From contig NZ_JBLOOT010000002.1 in NCBI RefSeq assembly GCF_049800675.1, positions 372,001-436,000 of the forward strand: 64,000 bases of DNA, written 5' to 3'. Below are positions 1 through 8,947 of this stretch, piece by piece; within the stretch, counting starts at the first letter, position 1, and every line of letters starts with the position of its first letter. The stretch comes from Cauispirillum nitrogeniifigens (GTDB lineage Bacteria > Pseudomonadota > Alphaproteobacteria > Rhodospirillales > Rhodospirillaceae). Under the pieces are notes generated by a model. That model did no database searches and was not told the origin of the DNA. It saw only the letters and a program-made list of their open reading frames with translations. The translations under genes and the position numbers were made by a program.

Positions 1-1
1 C

Positions 2-1342
2 AAGAAGGCCGACGCCCAGGTCGGGGAGTTCCTGGTCGACCCGCTGCCGCCCATCGACTTCGGCCGCATCGCCGCCCAGACCGCCAAGCAGGTGATCGTC
101 CAGAAGGTCCGCGATGCCGAGCGCGAGCGCCAGTACCGCGAGTACAAGGGCCGCATCGGCGAGATCGTCAACGGCTTGGTCAAGCGCGTCGAGTTCGGCA
201 ACGTCATCGTTGACCTGGGCCGCGCCGAGGCGCTGCTGCGCCGCGATCAGGTGATCCCGCGCGAGCACTTCAAGAACGGCGACCGCGTGCGCGCCCACAT
301 CATGGATGTGCGCCAGGAGCCGCGCGGCCCGCAGATCTTCCTGTCGCGCGCCGACGGCGGCTTCATGCGCCAGCTGTTCGCCCAGGAAGTGCCGGAGATC
401 TACGACGGCATCATCGAGATCAAGGCCGTGGCCCGCGATCCCGGCTCGCGCGCCAAGATCGCCGTGCTGTCCAACGACTCGGGCATCGACCCGGTCGGCG
501 CCTGCGTCGGCATGCGCGGGTCGCGCGTGCAGGCGGTGGTGGCCGAGCTTCAGGGCGAGAAGATCGACATCATCCAGTGGTCGGCCGATCCTGCCACCTT
601 CCTGGTCAATGCCCTGGCTCCGGCCGAGGTCGCCAAGGTGGTGCTGGACGAGGACGCCAACCGCATGGAAGTGGTGGTGCCCGACGACCAGCTCAGCCTG
701 GCCATCGGCCGTCGCGGCCAGAACGTCCGTCTGGCCTCGCAGCTGTGCGGCTGGGACATCGACATCCTCACCGAGGAAGCCGAGTCCGAGCGCCGGCAGG
801 AAGAATTCCGCACCCGCTCCAATCTCTTCATCGAAGCCCTGGACGTGGACGATGTCATTGCCCATCTGTTGGTGACGGAGGGCTTCTCCACGGTCGAGGA
901 GATCGCTTTCGTGCCGCTGGAGGAACTGACCTCCATCGAAGGGTTTGATGACGACGTGGCCGCCGAGTTGCAGGCCCGCGCCGCCGGGTGGCTCCAGGAA
1001 CGCGAGGAGGCCGCCGACGTGCGCCGCCGCGAGCTGGGCGTGTCCGACGCCATCGCCGAGTACGAGGTGTTCAGCCCCACCCTGATGGTCGCTCTCGGCG
1101 AGAACGGCGTGAAGGAGCTTGAGGACCTGGCCGACCTGGCCGGTGACGAACTGCGCGACATCGTCGGTGCCGACGTGCTGACCCACGACGAAGCCAACCG
1201 CCTGATCATCGACGCCCGCGTCAAGGCCGGCTGGTTCTCCGCCGAGGAAGCCGCCGCCATGCTCGCCGCCCTGACTCCGGCGGCCGAGGAGGCCGGCGAG
1301 GACGGTGCGGACGAGGGCGACGCGTCGGAGATGCCGGCCTGA
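2..1342 (+). CDS. nusA: Transcription termination/antitermination factor NusA (5'-truncated)
   Basis: RNA-polymerase-associated elongation factor that modulates pausing, termination and antitermination. The window starts inside the gene: 446 codons are readable from base 2 and only the first part of the N-terminal domain is missing. Visible in order: the end of the polymerase-binding domain, an S1 domain (starting at RIGEIVNGLVKRVEFG), two KH domains (glycine loops GMRGSRVQ and AIGRRGQNVRLAS), then two helix-hairpin-helix/acidic repeats and an acidic, alanine-rich tail. The acidic repeats are typical of proteobacterial NusA. The stop lies 5 bp before rnpM, so it belongs to the nusA-rnpM-infB operon. 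Confidence 0.97.
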   Translation, partial: KKADAQVGEFLVDPLPPIDFGRIAAQTAKQVIVQKVRDAERERQYREYKGRIGEIVNGLVKRVEFGNVIVDLGRAEALLRRDQVIPREHFKNGDRVRAHIMDVRQEPRGPQIFLSRADGGFMRQLFAQEVPEIYDGIIEIKAVARDPGSRAKIAVLSNDSGIDPVGACVGMRGSRVQAVVAELQGEKIDIIQWSADPATFLVNALAPAEVAKVVLDEDANRMEVVVPDDQLSLAIGRRGQNVRLASQLCGWDIDILTEEAESERRQEEFRTRSNLFIEALDVDDVIAHLLVTEGFSTVEEIAFVPLEELTSIEGFDDDVAAELQARAAGWLQEREEAADVRRRELGVSDAIAEYEVFSPTLMVALGENGVKELEDLADLAGDELRDIVGADVLTHDEANRLIIDARVKAGWFSAEEAAAMLAALTPAAEEAGEDGADEGDASEMPA

Positions 1343-1347
1343 GCCCG

Positions 1348-2055
1348 ATGACCGACCCGCACGGCCGCCCCGAGGACAAGTCGCCGGCGGGCGAGTCGCC
1401 GGCCGCGCCGCCGGGCAAGCGCGCCAAGGGCCACCGCAAAGGGGCTCCGGCGCCGCGCCCGGACGGCGAGACGGTACGCCGCTGCATCGTCAGCGGCGCC
1501 GTCGGGCCCAAGGAAGGGCTGATGCGATTCGTGATCGGGCCGGACGGGGATGTGGTTCCCGATCTTGATGCCCGGCTGCCCGGTCGGGGTTTGTGGTTGA
1601 GTGCCCGCCGCGATATGGTAGAAACAGCCACTGCGAAGCGGGCCTTCGCGCGCGCCGCCCGACAGGCGGTGAAGGTCGCGCCCGACATGGCCGACCGCAT
1701 CGACGGGCTGCTGCGCGGCCGCTGCCAGGACCTGCTGGGCCTCGCCCGGCGGGCTGGTCTGGTGGTGGCGGGCTTCGATCAGGTCCGCGCGGCCGGCAAG
1801 GAGGGCCAGGTGGCCCTGCTGCTGGAAGCCGCCGACGGCGCCGCCGATGGCCGGCGCAAGGTAACCGCTGCCGCCCCTGGGGCGACGGTGGTGGATATTC
1901 TGGCGGGGGCCGAGCTGGCCGCCGCCCTCGGCCGGGACCACGTAGTGCACGTGGCAGTCCTGGCCGGCAAGCCGGCACAGCGGCCTCTGGTCGCCCGCCT
2001 GCTCGAGGAACTCTCACGGTTGTCCGCCTATAGGGCGCCGGCCGCCACGGATTGA
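1348..2055 (+). CDS. rnpM: YlxR/RnpM family RNA-binding protein with C-terminal L7Ae-like domain
   Basis: 235 aa, between nusA and infB, the classic position of YlxR (DUF448). The YlxR part (about residues 50-110) shows RRCIVSG, LMRFVIGPDG and GRGLWLSARRD. The C-terminal half (DLLGLARRAGLVVAGFDQV) resembles the L7Ae/YlxQ fold, the usual alphaproteobacterial fusion. In Bacillus the YlxR protein binds RNase P RNA (RnpM); a similar RNA-binding role here is inference. The first about 45 residues are a basic, proline-rich, poorly conserved extension. ATG at 1348; the stop overlaps the upstream flank of infB, consistent with one transcript. Confidence 0.88.
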   Translation: MTDPHGRPEDKSPAGESPAAPPGKRAKGHRKGAPAPRPDGETVRRCIVSGAVGPKEGLMRFVIGPDGDVVPDLDARLPGRGLWLSARRDMVETATAKRAFARAARQAVKVAPDMADRIDGLLRGRCQDLLGLARRAGLVVAGFDQVRAAGKEGQVALLLEAADGAADGRRKVTAAAPGATVVDILAGAELAAALGRDHVVHVAVLAGKPAQRPLVARLLEELSRLSAYRAPAATD

Positions 2056-2078
2056 ACGCCAGGAACGAACCGGATCGC

Positions 2079-4688
2079 ATGTCGAACGAGAACGAGAAGA
2101 AGCCGCTTACGCTGTCGCCGCGTGGCAAGCTGGAACTGAAAAAGTCGGTCGAGGCCGGCCAGGTCCGCCAGAGCTTTCCGCATGGCCGCTCCAAGGTGGT
2201 GACCGTGGAGCGTCGCAAGAAGCGGACCTTCACGCCCGGCCAGCAGGCCGATGGCCGGGACGGTGGTCCCGCGCAGAATATGCCCGACCTGTCGCATCCG
2301 TCGCTCGCCGGGCTGACCGAGGAGGAGCGCCACCACCGTCTGGCCGCGCTCCAGAACGCGCTGCGCGAGGATGAGGCGCGCAAGCGGCGCGAGGCCGAGG
2401 AAGCCGTGCGCCGCGCCGAGGAAGAGGCCCGCCGTGCCGCCGAGGAGGCCGAACGCGCCCGCCTTGAGGCCGAGGAAGCCGCCCGCCGCGCCGCCGAGGA
2501 GGCCGCCCGTCCGCCGGAGCCCGAACCGGCCCCCGCGCCCGAGGCTCCGGCCACCCAGGCTCCGCAGCCCGTGCCGGCCGCCCAGCCCGCCGCCGTCGCC
2601 GCCCGCCCGCAGGGTGCCGCCGGCGCCGCTCCGGCCGCCAAGACGGCCGATGACGCCCGTCGCCCGGCGACGGAGGTCAAGCCGGCCGCCCGCAAGCTGG
2701 AAGAGGAAGAGGACGAGCGCCGCAAGGCTGGCGGCGGTGCCAAGGCCGGCGTCAAGGCCCCGTCGCCCAAGAAGACGGCCGTCGAGCCCAAGCGTCGCGG
2801 CAAGCTGACCATTACCGCCGCCCTCGACGACGATGGCGAGGCCGCGCGCGGCCGCTCCGTCGCCGCCCTGCGTCGTGCCGCCCAGAAGGAAAAGCGCAAG
2901 CAGCAGATGCTGCGCCAGCAGTCCGAAAAGGTCGTCCGCGACGTGATCGTCCCCGATACCATTACCGTGCAGGAACTGGCCAACCGCATGGCCGAGCGCG
3001 CCCCCAACGTCATCAAGGCGTTGATGAAGATGGGCGTGATGGCGACCATCAACCAGAGCATCGACGCCGACACCGCGCAGCTCGTGGCCGAGGAGTTCGG
3101 TCACCAGATCAAGCGCGTGTCCGAGTCCGACGTTGAAACCGGCCTGGAAACCGGCCCCGACGATCCGGCCAAGCTGCGGCCGCGTCCGCCGGTGGTCACG
3201 GTCATGGGCCACGTCGACCACGGCAAGACCTCGCTGCTGGACGCCCTGCGCTCCACCGACGTGGTGTCGGGCGAAGCCGGCGGCATCACCCAGCACATCG
3301 GCGCCTATCAGGTGACCATGGGCTCGGGCGACAAGATCACCTTCATCGACACCCCCGGCCACGAGGCGTTCACCGCCATGCGTGCCCGTGGCGCCAAGGT
3401 GACCGACATCGTCATCCTGGTGGTCGCCGCCGACGACGGCATCATGCCGCAGACGGTGGAAGCCATCCGCCACGCCCGCGCCGCCGAGGTGCCGGTGGTG
3501 GTGGCCATCAACAAGATGGACAAGCCCGCCGCCGACCCCGGTCGCGTCCGCACCGAACTGCTCCAGCACGAGCTGGTGGTCGAGGAACTGGGCGGCGACG
3601 TCCTGTCCATCGAGGTGTCGGCCAAGAAGCGCCTGAACCTGGAGAAGCTGGAAGAGGCCATCCTCCTCCAGGCCGAGCTTCTGTCGCTGACGGCCAACCC
3701 CGACCGTGCCGCCGAAGGCACCATCGTCGAGGCCAAGATGGACAAGGGCCGTGGCTCCGTGGCCACCGTGCTGATCAAGCGCGGCACCCTGCGCATCGGT
3801 GACGTGTTCATCGCCGGCGCCGAGTGGGGCCGCGTCCGCGCCATGATCGACGACCACGGCAACCGTCTTGAGGAAGCCGGCCCGTCGACCCCGGTCGAGA
3901 TCCTGGGCCTCAACGGCACGCCGGCCGCCGGCGACGACTTCATCGTCGTCGAGGAGGAGGCCAAGGCCCGCGAGATCGCCGAATACCGCCAGCGCAAGGA
4001 CCGCGAGGCCCAGGCCGTCAAGTCGGCGCGCGGCACCCTCGACCAGATGTTCGCCAAGATCCAGGCCGGCGAGGCCAAGGAACTGCCGGTGGTCATCAAG
4101 GGCGACGTGCAGGGCTCCGTCGAGGCGCTCATCGGCACCCTGGAGAAGATCGGCACCGAGGCCGTCAAGGTCCGCGTCCTGCACTCCGCCGTCGGCGCCA
4201 TCAACGAGTCCGACATCACCCTGGCCAAGGCCTCCGACGCCCTGGTGATCGGCTTCAACGTCCGCGCCAACCCGCAGGCCCGCGAAATGGCCCGCCGCGA
4301 CGGCGTGGACATCCGCTACTACTCGATCATCTACGACGTCGCCGAGGACATGCGCCGCGCCCTGACCGGGATGCTGGAGCCGACCTTCAAGGAAAAGTTC
4401 ATCGGCTACGCCGAGATCCGCGAGGTCTTCAACATCACCAAGGTCGGCAAGGTCGCCGGCTGCATGGTCACCGAAGGCATCATCAAGCGCGGCTGCAAGG
4501 TCCGCCTGCTGCGCGACAACGTGGTGGTGCACGAAGGCGACCTGGGCCAGCTCAAGCGCTTCAAGGACGACGTCCGCGAAGTGCGCGAGGGCTTCGAGTG
4601 CGGCATGTCGTTCGCCAACTACGACAACATCCAGCCGCGCGACGTCATCGAGTGCTTCGAGATGGAGGAGATCGCCGCGCAGCTTTGA
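2079..4688 (+). CDS. infB: Translation initiation factor IF-2
   Basis: GTPase that delivers initiator fMet-tRNA to the 30S subunit and promotes subunit joining. 869 aa from the ATG at 2079. An in-frame TTG at 2052 lies inside the previous gene; the ATG has AGGAA upstream and gives the typical start MSNENEKKPLTLS. There is an N-terminal IF2-associated segment, a long charged EA/R-rich coiled linker and a PA-rich stretch (residues about 95-250). The G domain starts at GHVDHGKTSLLD (about residue 377), followed by DTPGHEAF and NKMDKP, then domains II-IV with the C-terminal fMet-tRNA-binding region. All G motifs are intact. Confidence 0.98.
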   Translation: MSNENEKKPLTLSPRGKLELKKSVEAGQVRQSFPHGRSKVVTVERRKKRTFTPGQQADGRDGGPAQNMPDLSHPSLAGLTEEERHHRLAALQNALREDEARKRREAEEAVRRAEEEARRAAEEAERARLEAEEAARRAAEEAARPPEPEPAPAPEAPATQAPQPVPAAQPAAVAARPQGAAGAAPAAKTADDARRPATEVKPAARKLEEEEDERRKAGGGAKAGVKAPSPKKTAVEPKRRGKLTITAALDDDGEAARGRSVAALRRAAQKEKRKQQMLRQQSEKVVRDVIVPDTITVQELANRMAERAPNVIKALMKMGVMATINQSIDADTAQLVAEEFGHQIKRVSESDVETGLETGPDDPAKLRPRPPVVTVMGHVDHGKTSLLDALRSTDVVSGEAGGITQHIGAYQVTMGSGDKITFIDTPGHEAFTAMRARGAKVTDIVILVVAADDGIMPQTVEAIRHARAAEVPVVVAINKMDKPAADPGRVRTELLQHELVVEELGGDVLSIEVSAKKRLNLEKLEEAILLQAELLSLTANPDRAAEGTIVEAKMDKGRGSVATVLIKRGTLRIGDVFIAGAEWGRVRAMIDDHGNRLEEAGPSTPVEILGLNGTPAAGDDFIVVEEEAKAREIAEYRQRKDREAQAVKSARGTLDQMFAKIQAGEAKELPVVIKGDVQGSVEALIGTLEKIGTEAVKVRVLHSAVGAINESDITLAKASDALVIGFNVRANPQAREMARRDGVDIRYYSIIYDVAEDMRRALTGMLEPTFKEKFIGYAEIREVFNITKVGKVAGCMVTEGIIKRGCKVRLLRDNVVVHEGDLGQLKRFKDDVREVREGFECGMSFANYDNIQPRDVIECFEMEEIAAQL

Positions 4689-4693
4689 TGCGT

Positions 4694-4723
4694 GTCCCGA
4701 TGATCGCCTGCGATCATCGGGAC
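4694..4723. repeat. Perfect 14-bp hairpin between infB and rbfA
   Basis: Arms 4694-4707 (GTCCCGATGATCGC) and 4710-4723 are exact reverse complements with a 2-base centre. It begins 5 bp after the infB stop and has no following T-run. It could be a processing site, a mRNA stabiliser or a REP-like palindrome rather than an intrinsic terminator, because rbfA follows on the same strand. Confidence 0.8.
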
Positions 4724-4796
4724 GCCCTCAGGCGCCGGGCGCCGCCTCCGGCGGCTTGGCTCACGCGGCGGTCGCCGCGCGGCGCGCTTGCGCCGT

Positions 4797-4821
4797 CCAG
4801 GGGCCGCCCGGCGGCCCCTGG
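4797..4821. repeat. Perfect 11-bp hairpin upstream of rbfA
   Basis: Arms CCAGGGGCCGC (4797-4807) and GCGGCCCCTGG (4811-4821) with loop CCG. A smaller hairpin, GCCGCC-TCC-GGCGGC, sits at 4741-4755. With the 4694 palindrome this makes three stable stems in the 178-bp infB-rbfA gap, about 45 bp before the rbfA start. Confidence 0.75.
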
Positions 4822-4866
4822 TAGAGCGGCCCGTACTGACTGCATGGCATTGCAAGGAATTTTCTC

Positions 4867-5364
4867 ATGAGCAGAGGCGGTCCGAAGCCGCCCAGCCAGC
4901 GCCAGAAGCGCGTGGCGGAGGAAATCCGCCACGCCCTGGCCATGGTGCTGGAGCGCGGCGACCTGCGCGATCCGGTGCTGGCCAGCACCCCGGTGACCAT
5001 CACCGAGGTGCGCATCAGCCCCGACCTGCGCAACGCCACGTCCTTCGTCACCCCGCTCGGCGGTGGCGACGTCAAGCCGGTGCTGGAGGCGCTCAAGCGG
5101 GCGCGCTCCTTCCTGCGGCATGAACTGGCGACGCGCATCGAGATGCGCCACGTCCCCAACCTGTTCTTCGAGCCCGACACCACGTTCGACACCTTCCAGC
5201 GCATCGATACCCTGCTGCACGACCCCAAGGTCCTGCGCGACACTCACCCCGAATACCTGCGCCCCGCCGATGACGACGATGCCGGGGATGAGGGGGACGC
5301 GGGAGACGCCGAACAGGGCGGGGACGACGCCGACGGGTCTTCCGGGGATCGCCATGGCGCGTAG
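4867..5364 (+). CDS. rbfA: 30S ribosome-binding factor A
   Basis: Small KH-like factor for late 30S maturation and 16S rRNA 5'-end processing. 165 aa. The core (residues about 10-120) carries the family pattern: RVAEEIRHALA, VTITEVRISPDLRNATSFV, LRHELATRIEMRHVPNLFF and DTTFDTFQRIDTLL. The last about 35 residues are a low-complexity Asp/Gly-rich tail, longer than in E. coli RbfA. The gene overlaps truB by 11 bp, so translation is probably coupled. Confidence 0.96.
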   Translation: MSRGGPKPPSQRQKRVAEEIRHALAMVLERGDLRDPVLASTPVTITEVRISPDLRNATSFVTPLGGGDVKPVLEALKRARSFLRHELATRIEMRHVPNLFFEPDTTFDTFQRIDTLLHDPKVLRDTHPEYLRPADDDDAGDEGDAGDAEQGGDDADGSSGDRHGA

Positions 5365-6280
5365 GCGGCGCGGCGAGCCGGTCAACGGCTGGCTGGCCGT
5401 CGACAAGCCCCTGGGCATGACCTCGACCCAGGTGGTCGGGCTGGTGCGGCGGCTGTTCAACGCCCAGAAGGCGGGTCACGGCGGCACCCTCGATCCCCTG
5501 GCCACCGGCGTGCTGCCCATCGCCCTGGGCGAGGCGACCAAGACCGTCCCCTACGTCATGGACGGCACCAAGGTCTATACCTTCACCGCCCGCTGGGGCC
5601 AGGCCACCACCACCGACGACCGCGAGGGCGAGGTGGTGGAGACGTCGGACGTGCGCCCTGATCGCGCCGCTATCGAGGCCGCGCTGCCGGCCTTCGTCGG
5701 CGACCTGGAGCAGGTGCCGCCGCGCTTTTCCGCCGTCAAGGTGGACGGCCAGCGCGCCTACGACCTCGCCCGCGATGGCGAGGACGTGCAGTTGACCGCC
5801 CGCGTGGTGCGTGTCGACAGCGTCACCCTGACCGACATGCCCGACGCCGACCACGCCAGTTTCCGCGTCGTCGCTGGCAAGGGGACCTACATCCGCTCGC
5901 TGGCCCGCGACCTGGCGCGCGCGCTCGGCACCGTCGGCCACGTGGCGGCGTTGCGCCGCACCGCCTGCGGGCCGTTCCGGGAAGACGACGCAATTTCTCT
6001 GGATAAACTGAAAAGCCTGGGGCATAGTGCGCCCCCATTGGACCTCCTGCTTCCGATAGAGACCGCGCTGGACGACATCCCGGCGCTGGCCTTGACGGAA
6101 GCAGAAGCCCGCCGCCTGGCGAGCGGTCTGCCCGTGTCGCTTTTGCGCGTGGCAACCCGTACCCCCCTCAGCACCGTGGCATCCGGCGACACCGTGTGCG
6201 CCATGGCCGAGGGTCGTCTCGTGGCGGTCGCCAGGATCGAGGGCGGTGAAATCCGCCCGGTCCGTGTCATGAATCTCTAG
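5354..6280 (+). CDS. truB: tRNA pseudouridine(55) synthase TruB
   Basis: Converts U55 of the T-loop of tRNAs to pseudouridine. 308 aa from the ATG at 5354 inside the end of rbfA; earlier in-frame starts lie deep in rbfA. N-terminal GWLAVDKPLGMTST and the catalytic motif GHGGTLDPLATGVLP with the nucleophile Asp47, then RFSAVKVDGQRAYDLARDGE and KGTYIRSLARDLA, all typical of TruB. A shortened PUA-like C-terminal part follows. Fourth gene of the nusA operon; rpsO follows after 15 bp. Confidence 0.97.
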   Translation: MARRRRGEPVNGWLAVDKPLGMTSTQVVGLVRRLFNAQKAGHGGTLDPLATGVLPIALGEATKTVPYVMDGTKVYTFTARWGQATTTDDREGEVVETSDVRPDRAAIEAALPAFVGDLEQVPPRFSAVKVDGQRAYDLARDGEDVQLTARVVRVDSVTLTDMPDADHASFRVVAGKGTYIRSLARDLARALGTVGHVAALRRTACGPFREDDAISLDKLKSLGHSAPPLDLLLPIETALDDIPALALTEAEARRLASGLPVSLLRVATRTPLSTVASGDTVCAMAEGRLVAVARIEGGEIRPVRVMNL

Positions 6281-6295
6281 ACGACGGAGACCCCG

Positions 6296-6565
6296 ATGTC
6301 GATTACCCCCGAGCGTAAGCAGGAACTCATCGCCGAATTCGCCCCCAAGCCCGGCGACACCGGCTCCCCCGAAGTGCAGGTCGCCATCCTGACCGAGCGG
6401 ATCAAGAACCTGACCGAGCACTTCAAGGAGCACAAGAAGGACAACCACAGCCGTCGTGGCCTGCTGATCATGGTCGGTCAGCGCCGCCGTCTGCTGGACT
6501 ACGTCAAGCGCAAGAACGTTCAGCGCTATGAGGACCTGATCGGACGCCTCGGCATCCGCAAGTAA
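6296..6565 (+). CDS. rpsO: 30S ribosomal protein S15
   Basis: Primary 16S rRNA-binding protein at the central domain. 89 aa, exactly the family length. Signature LTERIKNLTEHFKEHKKDNH followed by SRRGLLIMVGQRRRLLDY. GGAGA upstream of the ATG. It sits between truB and pnp, the conserved rpsO-pnp arrangement, and is followed by a strong hairpin at 6573. Confidence 0.98.
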   Translation: MSITPERKQELIAEFAPKPGDTGSPEVQVAILTERIKNLTEHFKEHKKDNHSRRGLLIMVGQRRRLLDYVKRKNVQRYEDLIGRLGIRK

Positions 6566-6572
6566 GGCCGGT

Positions 6573-6603
6573 CACGGGACGCCTTCGGGCGTCCCGTGTC
6601 TTA
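6573..6603 (+). terminator. UUCG-capped hairpin in the rpsO-pnp gap
   Basis: Stem CACGGGACGCC (6573-6583), TTCG tetraloop, arm GGCGTCCCGTG (6588-6598), then the short T-rich tract TCTTA. It may terminate part of the rpsO transcript or act as an RNase processing site, as between rpsO and pnp in other bacteria (family knowledge). The next about 230 bp before pnp hold no gene and would form a pnp leader. Confidence 0.7.
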
Positions 6604-6832
6604 TGGGGCTTGGCGCGTCGGGACTTCGATCCCACATGACAGCCAGGCTCCACAAGGACGGCGTTCCGCCCCGTATTTCGATCGGCGCGCCGTGTATTTG
6701 TTTGGTGATGAAGGAAAAACAGAACGACCGGGGCCGGTGGCCCGGGGTGCTTGGCTTTTGCGATCCGCGCAACGGCCGGGTTCCCGGCACACGACGCGGC
6801 AGCCGGCCCGACGTGAAAAGGAATGAAGTCTA

Positions 6833-8947
6833 ATGTCAATGTTCAAGGAAACCCGCAAGGAGATCGAGTGGGGAGGCCGCACGCTGGTCCTGGAGACCGG
6901 CAAGATCGCCCGTCAGGCCGACGGCGCGGTGCTGGCCACCTACGGCGACACCATCGTGCTGTGCACGGCGGTCGGCGCCAAGTCTCCGCGTCCGGGTCAG
7001 GATTTCTTCCCGCTGACCGTGAACTACCAGGAAAAGACCTTTGCCGCTGGCAAGATCCCCGGTGGTTTCTTCAAGCGTGAAGGCCGTCCGTCCGAAAAGG
7101 AGACCCTGGTCTCCCGCCTGATCGACCGTCCGATCCGCCCGCTGTTCCACAAGGACTTCCGCAACGAGACCCAGGTGGTCTGCACGGTCCTCAGCCACGA
7201 CCTGGAAAACGACCCCGACATCGTCGCCATGGTCGGCGCGTCGGCGGCCCTGACCCTGTCGGGCCTGCCGTTCATGGGGCCGATCGGCGCCGCCCGCGTC
7301 GGCTACGTCGACGGCAAGTACGTGCTGAACCCGACCCTGGAGCAGATCGCCGAGAGCGCGCTGGATCTGGTCGTCGCCGGCACCGTCGAAGGCGTGCTGA
7401 TGGTCGAGTCGGAAGCCAAGGAGCTGTCCGAGGAAGTCATGCTGGGCGCCGTGGCGTTCGGCCATGACGCCTTCCAGCCGGTGATCCAGGCGATCATCGA
7501 CCTGGCCGAGGACGCCGCCAAGGAACCCCGCGAGCTGCCGGCCGTCCCGGCCGAGTACGAGCAGGTCCAGGGCCTGTTCGAGCAGTTCCGCGGCGAGCTG
7601 GCCCAGGCCTACTCGATCGCCCAGAAGACCGAGCGCTATGCCGCCGTGGGCGCCGTGAAGGAAAAGGCCTTCGCCGCCGTCGACCCGGACAACACGGTCG
7701 CCCAGCAGCTCGCCGCCGGCATCTTCAAGAACCTTGAAGCCGACGTGGTGCGCTCCAACATCCTCGACACCGGCACCCGCATCGACGGCCGCGACACCAA
7801 GACCGTGCGCCCGATCGTGTCGCAGGTCGGCGTGCTGCCGCGCGCCCACGGTTCCGCCCTGTTCACCCGTGGCGAGACCCAGGCCCTGGTGGTCGCCACC
7901 CTGGGCACCGGCCAGGACGAGCAGATCATCGACGCGCTCGCCGGCGAATACCGCGAGACGTTCATGCTGCACTACAACTTCCCGCCCTACTCGGTCGGTG
8001 AAGCGGGCCGCATGGGGTCGCCGGGCCGCCGCGAGATCGGCCACGGCAAGCTGGCGTGGCGCGCCGTGCACCCGCTGCTGCCGTCCAAGGAAGACTTCCC
8101 CTACACCATCCGCCTGGTGTCGGAGATCACCGAGTCCAACGGCTCGTCCTCCATGGCGACGGTGTGCGGTTCCTCCCTGGCGCTGATGGACGCCGGCGTG
8201 CCGCTGAGCCGCCCGGTGGCTGGCATTGCCATGGGCCTGATCAAGGAAGGCGAGCGCTTCGCCGTGCTGTCCGACATCCTGGGCGACGAGGATCACCTCG
8301 GCGACATGGACTTCAAGGTGGCCGGCACCGAGGCGGGCGTCACCAGCCTCCAGATGGACATCAAGATCACGTCCATCACCAAGGAGATCATGGACATCGC
8401 CCTGAAGCAGGCCCGCGACGGCCGCCTGCACATCCTGAACGAGATGGCCGCCGCCCTGGGCGCGGCGCGTCAGGAAGTGTCGGGCAACGCCCCGCGCATC
8501 ACCACCATGAAGATCGACCCCAGCAAGATCCGCGACATCATCGGGTCCGGCGGCAAGGTGATCCGCGAGATCACCGAAACCACCGGCACCAAGATCGACA
8601 TCGAGGACGACGGCACCATCAAGATCGCCTCCGCCGACTCGGCGGCCACCGACAAGGCGATCCAGTGGATCAAGGGCATCGTCGCCGAGCCGGAAGTGGG
8701 CGAGATCTACCGTGGCAAGGTGGTCAAGCTCATGGACTTCGGCGCCTTCGTCAACTTCCTGGGCAAGCGCGACGGTCTGGTGCACGTCTCCGAGCTGTCG
8801 CCCGAGCGCAACACCAAGCCGTCCGACCACGTCAAGATGGGCGACGAAGTGTGGGTCAAGTGCATCGGCTTCGATGATCGCGGCAAGGTCAAGCTGTCGA
8901 TGAAGCAGGTCGATCAGGAGACCGGCAAGGAAAAGGCCGCGCAGTGA
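6833..8947 (+). CDS. pnp: Polyribonucleotide nucleotidyltransferase (PNPase)
   Basis: Phosphorolytic 3'-5' exoribonuclease and degradosome component. 704 aa, normal length. Two RNase PH domains separated by an alpha-helical domain (motifs KSPRPGQDFFPLTVNYQEK, FFKREGRPSEKE, RLIDRPIRPLF; second core GRRE and RLVSEITESNGSSSMATVCG), a KH domain (IRDIIGSGGKVIREI) and a C-terminal S1 domain (GKVVKLMDFGAFVNFLGKRDGLVHVSE). The ATG at 6833 follows an about 230-bp leader. The last bases overlap the GTG start of the next gene. Confidence 0.98.
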   Translation: MSMFKETRKEIEWGGRTLVLETGKIARQADGAVLATYGDTIVLCTAVGAKSPRPGQDFFPLTVNYQEKTFAAGKIPGGFFKREGRPSEKETLVSRLIDRPIRPLFHKDFRNETQVVCTVLSHDLENDPDIVAMVGASAALTLSGLPFMGPIGAARVGYVDGKYVLNPTLEQIAESALDLVVAGTVEGVLMVESEAKELSEEVMLGAVAFGHDAFQPVIQAIIDLAEDAAKEPRELPAVPAEYEQVQGLFEQFRGELAQAYSIAQKTERYAAVGAVKEKAFAAVDPDNTVAQQLAAGIFKNLEADVVRSNILDTGTRIDGRDTKTVRPIVSQVGVLPRAHGSALFTRGETQALVVATLGTGQDEQIIDALAGEYRETFMLHYNFPPYSVGEAGRMGSPGRREIGHGKLAWRAVHPLLPSKEDFPYTIRLVSEITESNGSSSMATVCGSSLALMDAGVPLSRPVAGIAMGLIKEGERFAVLSDILGDEDHLGDMDFKVAGTEAGVTSLQMDIKITSITKEIMDIALKQARDGRLHILNEMAAALGAARQEVSGNAPRITTMKIDPSKIRDIIGSGGKVIREITETTGTKIDIEDDGTIKIASADSAATDKAIQWIKGIVAEPEVGEIYRGKVVKLMDFGAFVNFLGKRDGLVHVSELSPERNTKPSDHVKMGDEVWVKCIGFDDRGKVKLSMKQVDQETGKEKAAQ

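Noticed and set aside
2028..4532. Very long open frames antisense to infB, pnp, gdhB, ptsI and other genes
   Set aside because: Typical of G+C-rich DNA; they follow the codon bias of the true genes and their proteins are low-complexity with no known domains.
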